A stretch of DNA of 64,000 nt, taken from contig CAVYPZ010000003.1 in assembly GCA_963770535.1 (NCBI GenBank), forward strand, positions 930,001 through 994,000, read 5' to 3'. The number at the start of each line of letters is the position of its first letter. The first letter of the stretch is position 1. Origin of the DNA: RYN-230 sp963770535. Its GTDB lineage: Bacteria; Actinomycetota; Actinomycetes; Streptosporangiales; Streptosporangiaceae. Under the pieces are notes generated by a model. That model was not told the DNA's origin and did no database searches. It worked only from the letters and a program-made list of their open reading frames with translations. Below are positions 1 through 8,885 of this stretch, piece by piece. Both the position numbers and the translations under genes were made by a program.

Positions 1-35
1 GTCACGTCCGGGATGACCGGCGCAGCCGCCGCTAG
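1..35 (+). CDS. rpsS: 30S ribosomal protein S19, C-terminal end (partial)
   Basis: Only the last ten codons are in the window, read in frame from base 3 to the TAG at 33-35. They spell HVRDDRRSRR, and the two bases before them fit a Gly codon. This matches the basic C-terminal tail of actinobacterial S19 (GHVKDDRKSRR type). S19 binds the head of the 30S subunit with S13. Its place directly before rplV is the normal S10-operon order. The gene starts left of the window. Confidence 0.85.
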   Translation, partial: HVRDDRRSRR

Positions 36-73
36 ACCAGGCACGAGCAACCACTAGAGAGCGAGAGAGAAGC

Positions 74-423
74 ATGGAAGCAAGGGCGAAGGCGCGGTAT
101 GTGCGCGTCACGCCGCGGAAGGCCCGCCGTGTGGTGGACCTCATCCGCGGCATGCCTGCCGAGGAGGCGCAGGCGGCGCTGGCCTTTGCGCCGCAGTCAG
201 CCAGTGACCCGGTTGGCAAGGTGCTCGCGAGCGCCATCGCCAATGCTGAGCATGCCCAGCAGGCGGACGCCGGCTCGCTCGTGGTGAGCCGGGCGTGGGT
301 GGACGAAGGGCCGACGCTGAAGCGATTCCGGCCACGGGCCCAGGGCCGCGGCTACCGGATCAACAAGCGCACCAGCCACATCACGGTAATCGTCTCGGAT
401 GAACCCAAGGGGAGGTCCCGCTA

Positions 424-424
<1 letters not shown>
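74..424 (+). CDS. rplV: 50S ribosomal protein L22
   Basis: This 116-residue protein is the usual L22 length. It carries the family signatures near the N-terminus (RVTPRKARRVVDLIRG, about residues 10-25) and the C-terminal beta-hairpin region with GRGYRINKRTSHITVIV. L22 lines the peptide exit tunnel and helps assemble 23S rRNA. The ATG follows a purine-rich Shine-Dalgarno stretch (agagagcgagagagaag). The stop codon shares one base with the GTG start of rpsC (TAGTG), so translation is probably coupled. Context (rpsS before, rpsC after) is canonical. Confidence 0.97.
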
Positions 425-1197
<773 letters not shown>

Positions 1198-1285
1198 CCG
1201 GGCCGAGGTATCTGCCGGCGCCAGCGCCGGCGCCGAGCCGCCCGCCGCGGCGGCCGCCCCGGCCACGGGTGAGGAGGGCTGAATC

Positions 1286-1705
1286 ATGCTTATCCCGCGC
1301 AGGGTGAGGTACCGCAAGCAGCACCGGCCGGACCGGCACGGGGTCGCCAAGGGCGGCACCCGGGTGGCCTTCGGGGAGTACGGCATCCAGGCCCTCGAGC
1401 ATGCCTACGTGACCAACCGGCAGATCGAGTCCGCCCGTATCGCCATGACCCGGCACATCCGCCGTGGCGGCAAGGTGTGGATCACGATCTACCCGGACCG
1501 GCCGCTGACCAAGAAGCCGGCGGAGACCCGGATGGGCTCCGGCAAGGGCTCGCCCGAGTGGTGGGTGGCCAACGTCAAGCCCGGCCGCGTCATGTTTGAG
1601 CTATCCGGGGTGGCAGAGCCGGTGGCCCGCGAGGCGCTCCGGCGTGCCATGCACAAGCTTCCCATGAAATGCAAATTCGTGACCCGTGAAGTCGGTGAGA
1701 GCTGA
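1286..1705 (+). CDS. rplP: 50S ribosomal protein L16
   Basis: This 139-residue protein has the L16 hallmarks: MLIPRRVRYRKQHRP at the start, GEYGIQALE in the middle, and RMGSGKGSPEWWVANVKPG near residue 85. L16 lies at the base of the central protuberance and organises the A-site tRNA region. A strong GAGGAGGG Shine-Dalgarno lies at 1271-1278. The stop overlaps the next start (TGATG at 1703-1707), so rpmC is coupled to it. Confidence 0.97.
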   Translation: MLIPRRVRYRKQHRPDRHGVAKGGTRVAFGEYGIQALEHAYVTNRQIESARIAMTRHIRRGGKVWITIYPDRPLTKKPAETRMGSGKGSPEWWVANVKPGRVMFELSGVAEPVAREALRRAMHKLPMKCKFVTREVGES

Positions 1706-1941
1706 TGGCTAGCCTGGCCGCCGCTGACCTGCGCAACAGCAGCGAGGAAGAGCTGAATACCAAGCTCGCGGAAGCCAAGACAGAGCTGTTCAACCTGCGG
1801 TTCCAGGCCGCAACGGGCCAGCTGGAGAGCCACGGGCGGCTGCGTGCCGTCCGTAAGGAGATCGCCCGCATCTACACGGTGAAGCGGGAACGTGAGCTTG
1901 GCATCGTGACCTTGGTGGAGGAGGCGGAAGACAGTGAGTGA
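1705..1941 (+). CDS. rpmC: 50S ribosomal protein L29
   Basis: This 78-residue L29 has the helical-hairpin pattern LRNSSEEELNTKLAEAKTELFNLRFQ followed by the VRKEIARI motif. L29 sits by the exit tunnel and is part of the docking site for SRP and trigger factor. It is coupled to rplP by a TGATG overlap and overlaps the GTG start of rpsQ by 8 nt. The acidic C-terminal tail (LVEEAEDSE) is a little longer than in E. coli, as in other actinobacteria. Confidence 0.96.
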   Translation: MASLAAADLRNSSEEELNTKLAEAKTELFNLRFQAATGQLESHGRLRAVRKEIARIYTVKRERELGIVTLVEEAEDSE

Positions 1942-2215
1942 CGTCGAGCAGGGCGGTGTGCCCGGCCGGGGCTACCGCAAGATCCGCGAGGGTTACGTGG
2001 TCAGCGACAAGATGGACAAGACCGTCGTGGTCATCGTCGAGGACCGTGTGAAGCACCCCAAGTACGGCAAGGTCATCCGGCGTACCAAGAAGTACACGGC
2101 GCACGACGGCGAGAACGCCTGCGGCGTCGGCGACCGGGTGCGGCTGATGGAAACCAGGCCGGTGTCCGCGACAAAGCGCTGGCGCGTCGCGGAAATCCTG
2201 GAGAAGGCCAAGTAG
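1934..2215 (+). CDS. rpsQ: 30S ribosomal protein S17
   Basis: This 93-residue protein has the OB-fold core of S17: VVSDKMDKTVVVIVEDRVKHPKYGK, then HDGENACGVGDRVRLMETRPVSATKRWRV. S17 is a primary 16S rRNA binder needed for early 30S assembly. The GTG start lies 8 nt inside the end of rpmC. The first 15 residues (SDVEQGGVPGRGYRK) are an actinobacterial-style N-terminal extension. It ends the tightly packed first group; a 57-nt gap follows before rplN. Confidence 0.96.
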   Translation: MSDVEQGGVPGRGYRKIREGYVVSDKMDKTVVVIVEDRVKHPKYGKVIRRTKKYTAHDGENACGVGDRVRLMETRPVSATKRWRVAEILEKAK

Positions 2216-2272
2216 TTACCACCGCGGGGCACACCCCCGCGCGAACCCCGGCGTCAGGAAGCAGGAGTTGAC

Positions 2273-2641
2273 GTGATCCAGCAGGAGTCGCGGCTTAAGG
2301 TCGCCGACAACACCGGTGCCAAGGAGATCTTGTGTATCCGCGTGCTCGGCGGCTCCGGCCGGCGATACGCGGGCATCGGTGATGTCATCGTGGCGACAGT
2401 GAAGGATGCCCTTCCCGGTGCCGGGGTGAAGAAGGGCGATGTCGTCAAGGCGGTCGTGGTGCGCACCCGCAAGGAGCGCCGCCGCGGCGACGGTTCCTAT
2501 ATCCGTTTCGACGAGAACGCCGCCGTCCTGATCAGGGACGGTGGCGACCCGCGCGGCACCCGCATCTTCGGCCCGGTCGGCCGTGAGCTGCGCGAGAAGC
2601 GGTTCATGCGGATCATCTCGCTCGCGCCGGAGGTGCTGTGA
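2273..2641 (+). CDS. rplN: 50S ribosomal protein L14
   Basis: This 122-residue L14 starts at a GTG preceded by gcaggag. Signatures are MIQQESRLKVADNTGAKE, the GDVIVATVKDALP strand, and IFGPVGRELREKRFMRIISLAPEVL at the end. L14 lies at the subunit interface and contributes to intersubunit bridges. Its stop overlaps the rplX start (GTGATG at 2638-2643). It begins the spc-type part of the superoperon. Confidence 0.97.
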   Translation: MIQQESRLKVADNTGAKEILCIRVLGGSGRRYAGIGDVIVATVKDALPGAGVKKGDVVKAVVVRTRKERRRGDGSYIRFDENAAVLIRDGGDPRGTRIFGPVGRELREKRFMRIISLAPEVL

Positions 2642-3030
2642 TGACCGGCGCATCAGGCAGGAAGGCCGCGATGGCAAAGAGGGACAGCGCGCCGGCCAGG
2701 CCGCCGCGCATGAAGATCAAGAAGGGCGACCACGTGGTGGTCGTCGCAGGCCGCGACCGTGGCCGGGAGGGCACGGTCATCCTCGCTGACCCCGAGCGGC
2801 AGCGGGTCCTGGTCCAGGGCGTCAACATGGTCCGCAAGAACAAGAAGGCGGACTACCAGGGACGTGGCGGGGCCAAGGAAGGCGGCATCACCACCACCGA
2901 GGCACCCATCCACGTGAGCAACGTCCAGCTGGTTGACCCGGACACCAAGAAGCCTGCCCGTGCCGGGTTCCGGTATGACGACGACGGCACCAAGGTCCGG
3001 ATCTCCCGCCCGGGCGGTAAGGACTTCTGA
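2641..3030 (+). CDS. rplX: 50S ribosomal protein L24
   Basis: L24 is recognised by the KOW motif (MKIKKGDHVVVVAGRDRGREG), VLVQGVNMVRKN and the C-terminal TTEAPIHVSNVQLVDP block. It is an assembly initiator that binds 23S domain I near the exit tunnel. The start is uncertain. ATG 2641 overlaps the rplN stop and has GGAGG 7 nt upstream. ATG 2671 also has a good site (AGGAAGG). Most homologues begin at the equivalent of ATG 2710. The extra N-terminal residues are basic and of unknown use. The stop overlaps the rplE ATG (TGATG). Confidence 0.94.
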   Translation: MTGASGRKAAMAKRDSAPARPPRMKIKKGDHVVVVAGRDRGREGTVILADPERQRVLVQGVNMVRKNKKADYQGRGGAKEGGITTTEAPIHVSNVQLVDPDTKKPARAGFRYDDDGTKVRISRPGGKDF

Positions 3031-3617
3031 TGACTACCACCACGCAAGAACGCGAGACCCGGAGCGCCGCGCCCGCGCCGCGGCTCAAGCTGCGCTACCG
3101 GCAGGAGATCGCCCCGGCCCTCCGCGAGGAGTTCGCGTACTCCAACGTGATGCAGATCCCCACGCTGACCAAGATCGTGGTCAACATGGGGGTCGGCGAA
3201 GCGGCCCGGGACGCCAAGCTGATCGACGGCGCCGTCCGTGACCTCGCGGTGATCACCGGGCAGAAGCCCGCGATCGCGCGGGCCCGCAAGTCCATCGCCC
3301 AGTTCAAGCTGCGCGAGGGCATGCCCATCGGCGCGCATGTGACGCTGCGCGGCGACCGGATGTGGGAGTTCTGCGACCGGCTGCTGTCGCTGGCCCTGCC
3401 GCGGATCCGTGACTTCCGCGGCCTGTCCGACCGGCAGTTCGATGGCCGGGGAAACTACACATTCGGCCTGAACGAGCAGCTCATGTTCCATGAGATCGAC
3501 GCCGACCGGGTGGACCGCCAGCGGGGCATGGACGTGACGCTCGTGACCACGGCGACCACCGACGATGAGGGCCGCTCGCTGCTGCGCCGGCTCGGATTCC
3601 CGTTCAAGGAGAGCTGA
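3030..3617 (+). CDS. rplE: 50S ribosomal protein L5
   Basis: This 195-residue L5 carries IPTLTKIVVNMGVGEAARD, the GQKPAIARARKSIAQFKLREGMPIG segment, and RIRDFRGLSDRQFDGRGNYTFGLNEQLMF. L5 binds 5S rRNA and contacts P-site tRNA and S13. The N-terminus has a short Thr/Arg/Ala extension before the family core. It is coupled to rplX by TGATG; only 3 nt separate it from rpsN. Confidence 0.97.
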   Translation: MTTTTQERETRSAAPAPRLKLRYRQEIAPALREEFAYSNVMQIPTLTKIVVNMGVGEAARDAKLIDGAVRDLAVITGQKPAIARARKSIAQFKLREGMPIGAHVTLRGDRMWEFCDRLLSLALPRIRDFRGLSDRQFDGRGNYTFGLNEQLMFHEIDADRVDRQRGMDVTLVTTATTDDEGRSLLRRLGFPFKES

Positions 3618-3620
3618 GGA

Positions 3621-3806
3621 GTGGCGAAGAAGGCGCTAGTCGTCAAGGCGAACAGGACGCCCAAGTTCAAGGTGCGCGGGTACACCCGGTGCTCACGCTG
3701 CGGGCGCCCGCGCGCCGTGTACCGCAGGTTCGGCCTGTGCCGGATCTGCTTCCGCTCGATGGCCCACCGTGGTGAGCTGCCGGGCATCACGAAGTCCAGC
3801 TGGTAG
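3621..3806 (+). CDS. rpsZ: 30S ribosomal protein S14, zinc-ribbon (type Z) form
   Basis: This short 61-residue S14 has two CxxC pairs (C24/C27 and C40/C43), so it is the zinc-binding C+ form rather than the longer zinc-free paralogue used under zinc limitation. Conserved residues include CGRPRAVYRRFGLCRICFR and the ending GITKSSW. It binds the 30S head near S3 and S10. The GTG start has a GAGGAG site overlapping the rplE stop region. Alternative symbol: rpsN. Confidence 0.96.
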   Translation: MAKKALVVKANRTPKFKVRGYTRCSRCGRPRAVYRRFGLCRICFRSMAHRGELPGITKSSW

Positions 3807-3937
3807 CAGCAAGCCGCTGCCGCCGACCAGGCTGGCGCGCACCACGCGCCGGCCGCCGACCGACCTGGGCGCGAGCCGCGCCCACTGACCACGCCGCAGG
3901 TCCTGCGGGAAACCACGGCGAGGAGGGCCCTCAGGCC

Positions 3938-4336
3938 ATGTCAATGACCGACCCGATCGCAGACATGCTGACCCGTCTGCGGAACGCCAACTCGGCGTAC
4001 CACGACACCGTGGGCATGCCCAGTTCCACGATCAAGGTCCGGATCGCGGAGATCCTCCAGCAGGAGGGCTACATCGCGGGCTACACCGTGGAGGACGCCG
4101 AGGTGGGCAAGAGCCTCGTGCTGTCGCTGAAGTTCGGGCCGACCCGGGAGCGCTCGATCGCGGGCATCAAGCGGGTCTCCAAGCCCGGCCTGCGGGTGTA
4201 CGCCAAGAAGGACAACCTGCCCCGGGTGCTCGGCGGGCTCGGCGTCGCGATCATCTCCACCTCGAACGGCCTGATGACCGACAAGCAGGCCAACAAGCGC
4301 GGGGTAGGCGGGGAAGTCCTCGCCTACGTCTGGTAG
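3938..4336 (+). CDS. rpsH: 30S ribosomal protein S8
   Basis: This 132-residue S8 has the typical start (MTDPIADMLTRLRNAN) and end (STSNGLMTDKQANKRGVGGEVLAYVW). S8 is a primary 16S rRNA binder and, in E. coli, the translational repressor of the spc operon. ATG 3938 follows GAGGAGGG at 3919-3926; ATG 3944 is an alternative that removes two residues. The 131-nt gap before it is the largest inside this part of the operon. Confidence 0.97.
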   Translation: MSMTDPIADMLTRLRNANSAYHDTVGMPSSTIKVRIAEILQQEGYIAGYTVEDAEVGKSLVLSLKFGPTRERSIAGIKRVSKPGLRVYAKKDNLPRVLGGLGVAIISTSNGLMTDKQANKRGVGGEVLAYVW

Positions 4337-4346
4337 GGAGACCGCG

Positions 4347-4883
4347 ATGTCACGAATCGGACGGCTTCCCGTGGAGATTCCCGGGGGCGTCGATGTCACG
4401 ATCAACGGCCGTGAGGTCAGCGTCAAGGGCCCGAAGGGCAGCCTGGCGCTGGAGCTGGCCCCGCCCATCGAGATCGCGCGGGAGGACGGCACCCTGAAGG
4501 TCACCCGCCCGAACGACGAGGGCAAGGTGCGCGCCCTGCACGGGCTGTCCCGCACGCTGGTGGCCAACATGGTGACCGGGGTGACGCAGGGGTACAGCAA
4601 GACCCTCGAGATCGTCGGCGTCGGGTACCGGGTGCAGGCCCGGGGCTCGAACCTGGAGTTCGCGCTGGGTTTCAGCCACCCCGTCACCATCACGCCGCCG
4701 GACGGGATCACGTTCCGCGTCGAGGCACCCACGCGGCTGGTCGTCGAGGGAATCGACAAGCAGCTGGTGGGTGAGGTCGCGGCCAACATACGGAAGCTGC
4801 GCAAGCCTGACCCGTACAAGGGCAAGGGCATCCGGTACCAGGGTGAGCAGGTCCGCCGCAAGGTCGGGAAGGCTGGTAAGTAG
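4347..4883 (+). CDS. rplF: 50S ribosomal protein L6
   Basis: This 178-residue L6 has MSRIGRLPVEIPGGV at the start and the C-terminal signature KQLVGEVAANIRKLRKPDPYKGKGIRY. The two repeated domains of L6 are visible as two halves of about 80 residues. L6 stabilises the sarcin-ricin loop region and the factor-binding site. It has a good GGGAG site and lies 10 nt after rpsH and 2 nt before rplR. Confidence 0.97.
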   Translation: MSRIGRLPVEIPGGVDVTINGREVSVKGPKGSLALELAPPIEIAREDGTLKVTRPNDEGKVRALHGLSRTLVANMVTGVTQGYSKTLEIVGVGYRVQARGSNLEFALGFSHPVTITPPDGITFRVEAPTRLVVEGIDKQLVGEVAANIRKLRKPDPYKGKGIRYQGEQVRRKVGKAGK

Positions 4884-4885
4884 CA

Positions 4886-5260
4886 ATGGCTGTCACGAAG
4901 ACCCGGGCCCCGGGACGCACCGCCGCGAGGACGCGGCGGCACTCGAGGGTCCGCAGGAAGGTCATGGGCAGTGCGGAGCGGCCCCGGCTGACCGTCACCC
5001 GGTCGGCCCGGCACACGTCCGTCCAGCTGATCGACGACGGCGCGGGCCGGACACTCGTTTCCGCGTCTACTCTGGAAGAGGCGCTCCGCGGGGCCGACGG
5101 GGACAAGACGGCCAAGGCCCGTCAGGTCGGCACGCTGCTCGCCGAGCGGGCGCGGGCCGCCGGAGTCTCCGCCGCCGTCTTCGACCGGAGCGGCTGGGCC
5201 TACCACGGCCGGATCGCCGCCCTCGCCGACGCGGTACGTGAAGGCGGGCTGGACCTGTGA
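4886..5260 (+). CDS. rplR: 50S ribosomal protein L18
   Basis: This 124-residue L18 has a basic N-terminus (RTAARTRRHSRVRRKV) that binds 5S rRNA, then the core RPRLTVTRSARHTSVQLIDD and the ending VFDRSGWAYHGRIAALADAVREGGLDL. L18 delivers 5S rRNA to the 50S subunit with L5. The ATG is 2 nt after the rplF stop and uses a ggctggtaag-type site inside rplF. Confidence 0.97.
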   Translation: MAVTKTRAPGRTAARTRRHSRVRRKVMGSAERPRLTVTRSARHTSVQLIDDGAGRTLVSASTLEEALRGADGDKTAKARQVGTLLAERARAAGVSAAVFDRSGWAYHGRIAALADAVREGGLDL

Positions 5261-5294
5261 GCGTTATTCAGACTTACGAGAGAAGGAACATCTG

Positions 5295-5918
5295 ATGGCA
5301 GGAGCTCCGCGGCGTGGCGGCGGCGGCGGCGAACGGCGTGACCGCCGTGACGACCGCCGCGGCGGCGGTGCCGACAAGGGCACCGCTTACCTGGAGCGGG
5401 TCGTCACCATCAACCGGGTGGCCAAGGTCGTCCAGGGTGGCCGGCGGTTCAGCTTCACCGCCCTCGTCATCGTCGGTGACGGCAATGGCATGGTCGGGGT
5501 CGGCTACGGCAAGGCCAAGGAGGTGCCCGCGGCCATCGCCAAGGGCGTCGAGGCGGCCAAGAAGTCCTTCTTCCGGGTCCCGCGCATCGCGGGCACGATC
5601 CCGCACACGGTGCAGGGCGAGGAGTCGGCCGGGGTCGTGCTGCTGAAGCCGGCCAGCCCCGGGACCGGCGTCATCGCCGGCGGCCCGGTGCGGGCCGTGC
5701 TGGAGTGCGCCGGGGTGCACGACGTGCTGTCCCGGTCCCTCGGCTCGTCCAACCCCATCAACGTCGTGCACGCGACGGTGGCCGCGCTGAAGAGCCTGAA
5801 GCGCCCCGAGGAAATCGCCGCCCGGCGCGGGCTCCCGATCGAGGACGTGGCTCCGGCGGCCATGCTGCGCGCCCGCGCAGCCGCGGCCGCGGCCGGCGCC
5901 ACGTCCGGCAACAGCTGA
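5295..5918 (+). CDS. rpsE: 30S ribosomal protein S5
   Basis: The open frame begins upstream at 5238, but the family start is ATG 5295 (MAGAPRRGGGGGERRD) behind GAGAGAAGGA. The result is 207 residues. S5 features are the dsRBD-like fold (LERVVTINRVAKVVQGGRRFSFTALVIVGDGNG), then GTIPH and GGPVRAVLECAGVHDVLSRSLGSSNPIN. S5 helps keep decoding accurate and forms part of the mRNA entry tunnel. The Gly/Arg-rich N-terminal tail is typical of actinobacteria. Confidence 0.96.
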   Translation: MAGAPRRGGGGGERRDRRDDRRGGGADKGTAYLERVVTINRVAKVVQGGRRFSFTALVIVGDGNGMVGVGYGKAKEVPAAIAKGVEAAKKSFFRVPRIAGTIPHTVQGEESAGVVLLKPASPGTGVIAGGPVRAVLECAGVHDVLSRSLGSSNPINVVHATVAALKSLKRPEEIAARRGLPIEDVAPAAMLRARAAAAAAGATSGNS

Positions 5919-5931
5919 GCGGAGCAGGATG

Positions 5932-6114
5932 ATGGCACAGCTGAAGGTAACCCAGACCCGGTCGGAGATCGGGGGCACGAAGGAGCAGCGGGCGTCCTTG
6001 CGCTCGCTCGGGCTGAAGCGGATCGGGCACGTGGTCGTCAAGGACGACCGGCCCGAATTCCGCGGCATGATCTACGCGGTGCGGCACCTCGTCACCGTCG
6101 AGGAGGTCGACTGA
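5932..6114 (+). CDS. rpmD: 50S ribosomal protein L30
   Basis: This 60-residue L30 (MAQLKVTQTRSEIGG, then RASLRSLGLKRIGHVVVKDDRPEFRGMI) is the bacterial short form. Two adjacent ATGs (5929 and 5932) are possible. The second is preferred because homologues start MAQL and GGAG at 5921 is well placed for it. L30 lies on the solvent side of the 50S subunit. The stop is 1 nt before the rplO ATG. Confidence 0.95.
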   Translation: MAQLKVTQTRSEIGGTKEQRASLRSLGLKRIGHVVVKDDRPEFRGMIYAVRHLVTVEEVD

Positions 6115-6115
6115 C

Positions 6116-6556
6116 ATGCTGAGGATCCACCACCTCCGCCCGGCCCCGGGCTCGCGCACGGAGCGCACCCGGGTCGGCCGCGGTGAGGCGTCGAAGGGCA
6201 AGACCGCAGGCCGCGGTACCAAGGGAACCAAGGCCCGCGGCCAGGTGCACCTGGGCTTCGAGGGCGGCCAGATGCCGCTCCAGCGCCGGGTCCCGAAGCT
6301 GAAGGGCTTCTCCAACCTGCCGTTCAAGACCACCTACCAGGTGGTCAACATCGGCCGGCTCACCGAGCTGTACCCGCAGGGTGGCGACGTGACCCCGGAG
6401 GACCTGGTCGGCAAGGGCGCGGTCCGCGCGGGCGAACTGGTCAAGGTGCTCGGTGAGGGAGAGGCCGGCGCGGCGCTGCGGGTGACCGCCCACGCGTTCT
6501 CGGCCTCGGCCCGGGAGAAGATCACTGCAGCCGGGGGAACCGTCACTGAACTCTGA
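6116..6556 (+). CDS. rplO: 50S ribosomal protein L15
   Basis: This 146-residue L15 has the Gly-rich N-terminal arm (RVGRGEASKGKTAGRGTKGTKARGQ), GGQMPLQRRVPKLKGF, and the C-terminal domain ending ITAAGGTVTEL. L15 is a late-assembly protein that reaches deep into 23S rRNA. It closes the tightly packed run. The 210 nt before secY is the longest gap so far and may carry a separate promoter. Confidence 0.97.
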   Translation: MLRIHHLRPAPGSRTERTRVGRGEASKGKTAGRGTKGTKARGQVHLGFEGGQMPLQRRVPKLKGFSNLPFKTTYQVVNIGRLTELYPQGGDVTPEDLVGKGAVRAGELVKVLGEGEAGAALRVTAHAFSASAREKITAAGGTVTEL

Positions 6557-6661
6557 TGCGAGAGCCGGCCTGGCGGCGGCCCGGGCCCGCCCGGGGCCGC
6601 CGCCGTGGCGCGTTGTCCACTGGCCGGCCGCGCACAGTCATGGTCGCCGCGCGCACGGGCT

Positions 6662-6689
6662 GTTACAGTGCAGCGAACGCGTTACACTG
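6662..6689 (+). repeat. Direct repeat GTTACAGTG / GTTACACTG upstream of secY
   Basis: In the 210-nt gap between rplO and secY, GTTACAGTG (6662-6670) is followed 19 nt later by GTTACACTG (6681-6689), which differs at one base. The spacing is close to two helical turns and the local composition is more A+T-rich than its surroundings. It may be a regulator site or part of a secY-adk promoter. No convincing -35/-10 pair could be assigned. Confidence 0.35.
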
Positions 6690-6766
6690 CGGCGCAGCGG
6701 CCGTCGCCGCCACCCTTCGGGAGGGCGCGGCACCACCCCGTTGACCCATCTAGTTGAGGACGGCGC

Positions 6767-8086
6767 ATGCTGACCGCGTTCCTCCGGGCCTTCCGGACGC
6801 CTGACCTGCGCAAGAAGCTGCTGTTCACGCTGGCGATGCTGGCGGTCTTCCGGTTCGGCGCGGCCGTGCCCACCCCGGGTATCTCCGAGAAAGCCGTCAC
6901 GTTCTGCACCGGGCTGGAGAGCAAGAGCAGCGCGGCGGGTGTCTACCAGCTCGTGAACCTGTTCAGCGGCGGCGCGCTGCTCAGGCTATCGGTGTTCGCC
7001 CTCGGCATCATGCCGTATATCACGGCCAGCATTATCCTCCAGCTGCTGGCGGTCGTGATCCCGCGCCTGGAGACCCTGCGCCAGGAAGGCCAGGCCGGCC
7101 AGGCCAAGATCACCCAGTACACCCGTTATCTCACCGTTGGGCTGGCCGTTCTCCAGTCCACCGGGATCGTCGCGTTCGCCCGCTCGGGCAACCTGTTCCC
7201 CCAGTGCACCGAGTCGCTCATCCCGGACTCGTCGGTGTTCACCATCTCCACCATGGTCGTCTGCATGACCGCCGGCACCGCCGTCATCATGTGGCTGGGC
7301 GAGCTGATCACCGACCGGGGCGTGGGCAACGGCATGTCCGTGCTCATCTTCACCACCGTCATCTCCCAGATGTTCGGCTACCTGGCCGACGTCTACCGCG
7401 TCAAGCACGCGTTCGTGCTGGCCATCGTGCTGCTGGTCGGGGTGGGGATCGTGGCCTTCGTGGTCTTCATGGAGCAGGCCCAGCGCCGCATCCCGGTGCA
7501 GTACGCCAAGCGCATGGTCGGCCGCAAGATGTACGGCGGGACCTCCACCTATATCCCGCTGAAGGTGAACCAGGCCGGCGTCATCCCGGTCATCTTCGCC
7601 TCGTCGCTGCTCTACATACCGGAACTGGCTGCCACGCTGTTCGGCAGCAAGACCCACCCGTCGGGCTGGGTCACGTTCGTGGAGAAGTACCTGGGCAACG
7701 GGACCAACGGCGACTCCTCGCTGTACATGGGACTGTTCTTCGTCCTGATCGTGTTCTTCACGTACTTCTACGTGTCCATCACGTTCAACCCGACCGAGGT
7801 GGCGGACAACATGAAGAAGTACGGCGGGTTCATCCCCGGCATCCGCCCCGGGCGGCCAACCGCCCAGTACCTGAACTACGTGCTCACCCGGCTCACGGCC
7901 CCGGGTTCCCTCTACCTGGGCCTCATTGCCCTCGTCCCGATGGTGGCGTTCGCGCTGCTGGGGGTGGGGAGCCAGTTCCCGTTCGGCGGAACCAGCATCC
8001 TGATCGCGGTGGGGGTGGGACTGGACACGGTGAAGCAGATCGAGAGCCAGTTGCAGCAGCGCAACTATGAGGGCTTCCTGCGATAG
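6767..8086 (+). CDS. secY: Preprotein translocase subunit SecY
   Basis: This 439-residue integral membrane protein has about ten hydrophobic helices, the usual SecY topology. Recognisable blocks are FRFGAAVPTPGI (TM1 and plug region), LFSGGALLRLSVFALGIMPYITASIILQLL (TM2 area), RRIPVQYAKR before the C4/C5 loops, and NPTEVADNMKKYGGFIPGIRPGRPT. SecY forms the protein-conducting channel with SecE and SecG in the cytoplasmic membrane. The start ATG 6767 gives MLTAFLRAFRTPDLRKK. The TAG stop overlaps the adk GTG (TAGTG), so adk is coupled as in most bacteria. Confidence 0.97.
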   Translation: MLTAFLRAFRTPDLRKKLLFTLAMLAVFRFGAAVPTPGISEKAVTFCTGLESKSSAAGVYQLVNLFSGGALLRLSVFALGIMPYITASIILQLLAVVIPRLETLRQEGQAGQAKITQYTRYLTVGLAVLQSTGIVAFARSGNLFPQCTESLIPDSSVFTISTMVVCMTAGTAVIMWLGELITDRGVGNGMSVLIFTTVISQMFGYLADVYRVKHAFVLAIVLLVGVGIVAFVVFMEQAQRRIPVQYAKRMVGRKMYGGTSTYIPLKVNQAGVIPVIFASSLLYIPELAATLFGSKTHPSGWVTFVEKYLGNGTNGDSSLYMGLFFVLIVFFTYFYVSITFNPTEVADNMKKYGGFIPGIRPGRPTAQYLNYVLTRLTAPGSLYLGLIALVPMVAFALLGVGSQFPFGGTSILIAVGVGLDTVKQIESQLQQRNYEGFLR

Positions 8087-8739
8087 TGCGAGTCGTCCTC
8101 GTCGGGCCCCCCGGTGCGGGCAAGGGGACACAGGCCCAGTTCATAGCGTCGCATCTGTCCATCCCGAAGATCTCGACAGGTGACATCTTCCGAACCAACG
8201 TCAGCCAGGGGACGGCGCTCGGCCGCCGCGCTCAGGCGTTCATGGGGCGCGGCGACCTGGTGCCGGACGAGGTGACCATCGCCATGGTCACCGACCGGCT
8301 GCAGGAAGACGATACGCAGTCGGGGTTCCTGCTGGACGGGTTCCCGCGGACGGTCCCGCAGGCCGAGACGCTCAAGAAGCTGCTCGCGTCCTGGGACACC
8401 CGGCTGGACGTGGTCCTCGAACTCGTGGTGGACGACGACGAGGTGGTCCGGCGGCTGTCCGGGCGCCGGACCTGCCGCCGGTGCGGACGGGTCTGGCACG
8501 CGCTCTTTGATCCGCCCGCGCGCCGGGACCTGTGCGACGACTGTGGCGGCGAGCTGTTCCAGCGCGACGACGACCGCGAGGAGACGATCCGGCACCGGAT
8601 CGAGGTCTACCAGGAGCAGACCGCCCCGCTTGTCGCGTTCTACGCCGACGAGGGCATCCTGCTCGGCATCGATGCCACCGGCCCGGTAGAGGAGATCACC
8701 GAGCGGGCCCTCAGCGCGCTGCGGCGGTTCATCCGCTGA
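8086..8739 (+). CDS. adk: Adenylate kinase, zinc-lid type
   Basis: This 217-residue enzyme interconverts AMP + ATP and 2 ADP in the cytosol. It has the P-loop GPPGAGKGT at residues 7-15, the AMP-binding DGFPRT motif, and a long LID with four cysteines in two pairs (CRRCG and CDDCGG) that should bind zinc, as in Gram-positive kinases. The GTG start overlaps the secY stop. In many actinobacteria map follows adk; here it does not. Confidence 0.97.
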   Translation: MRVVLVGPPGAGKGTQAQFIASHLSIPKISTGDIFRTNVSQGTALGRRAQAFMGRGDLVPDEVTIAMVTDRLQEDDTQSGFLLDGFPRTVPQAETLKKLLASWDTRLDVVLELVVDDDEVVRRLSGRRTCRRCGRVWHALFDPPARRDLCDDCGGELFQRDDDREETIRHRIEVYQEQTAPLVAFYADEGILLGIDATGPVEEITERALSALRRFIR

Positions 8740-8750
8740 GCCCGCACCCT

Positions 8751-8839
8751 GGCGTGGCCGGCGGCTGCCAGGCCCGGCCACGCCGGAGCGTGGCCGGCGG
8801 ATCCCGGGCCGGCCATGCCGGAGCGTGGCCGGCGGGCAC
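8751..8839. repeat. Tandem hairpin-forming repeat after adk
   Basis: About 2.5 copies of a roughly 35-nt unit follow adk. The first copy holds perfect 11-bp arms GGCGTGGCCGG (8751-8761) and CCGGCCACGCC (8774-8784) around a 12-nt loop. The second copy repeats the pattern with small changes. There is no T-run, so this would be an I-shaped terminator if it acts as one. Confidence 0.5.
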
Positions 8840-8885
8840 TGAGCCTCCTGGGTACGGTGGACGCAGACACTTCAGGAGGTTGCGG

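Noticed and set aside
6556..6744. A 62-residue open frame between rplO and secY
   Set aside because: No ribosome site beyond the rplO stop, unusual composition, and it covers the probable secY control region.
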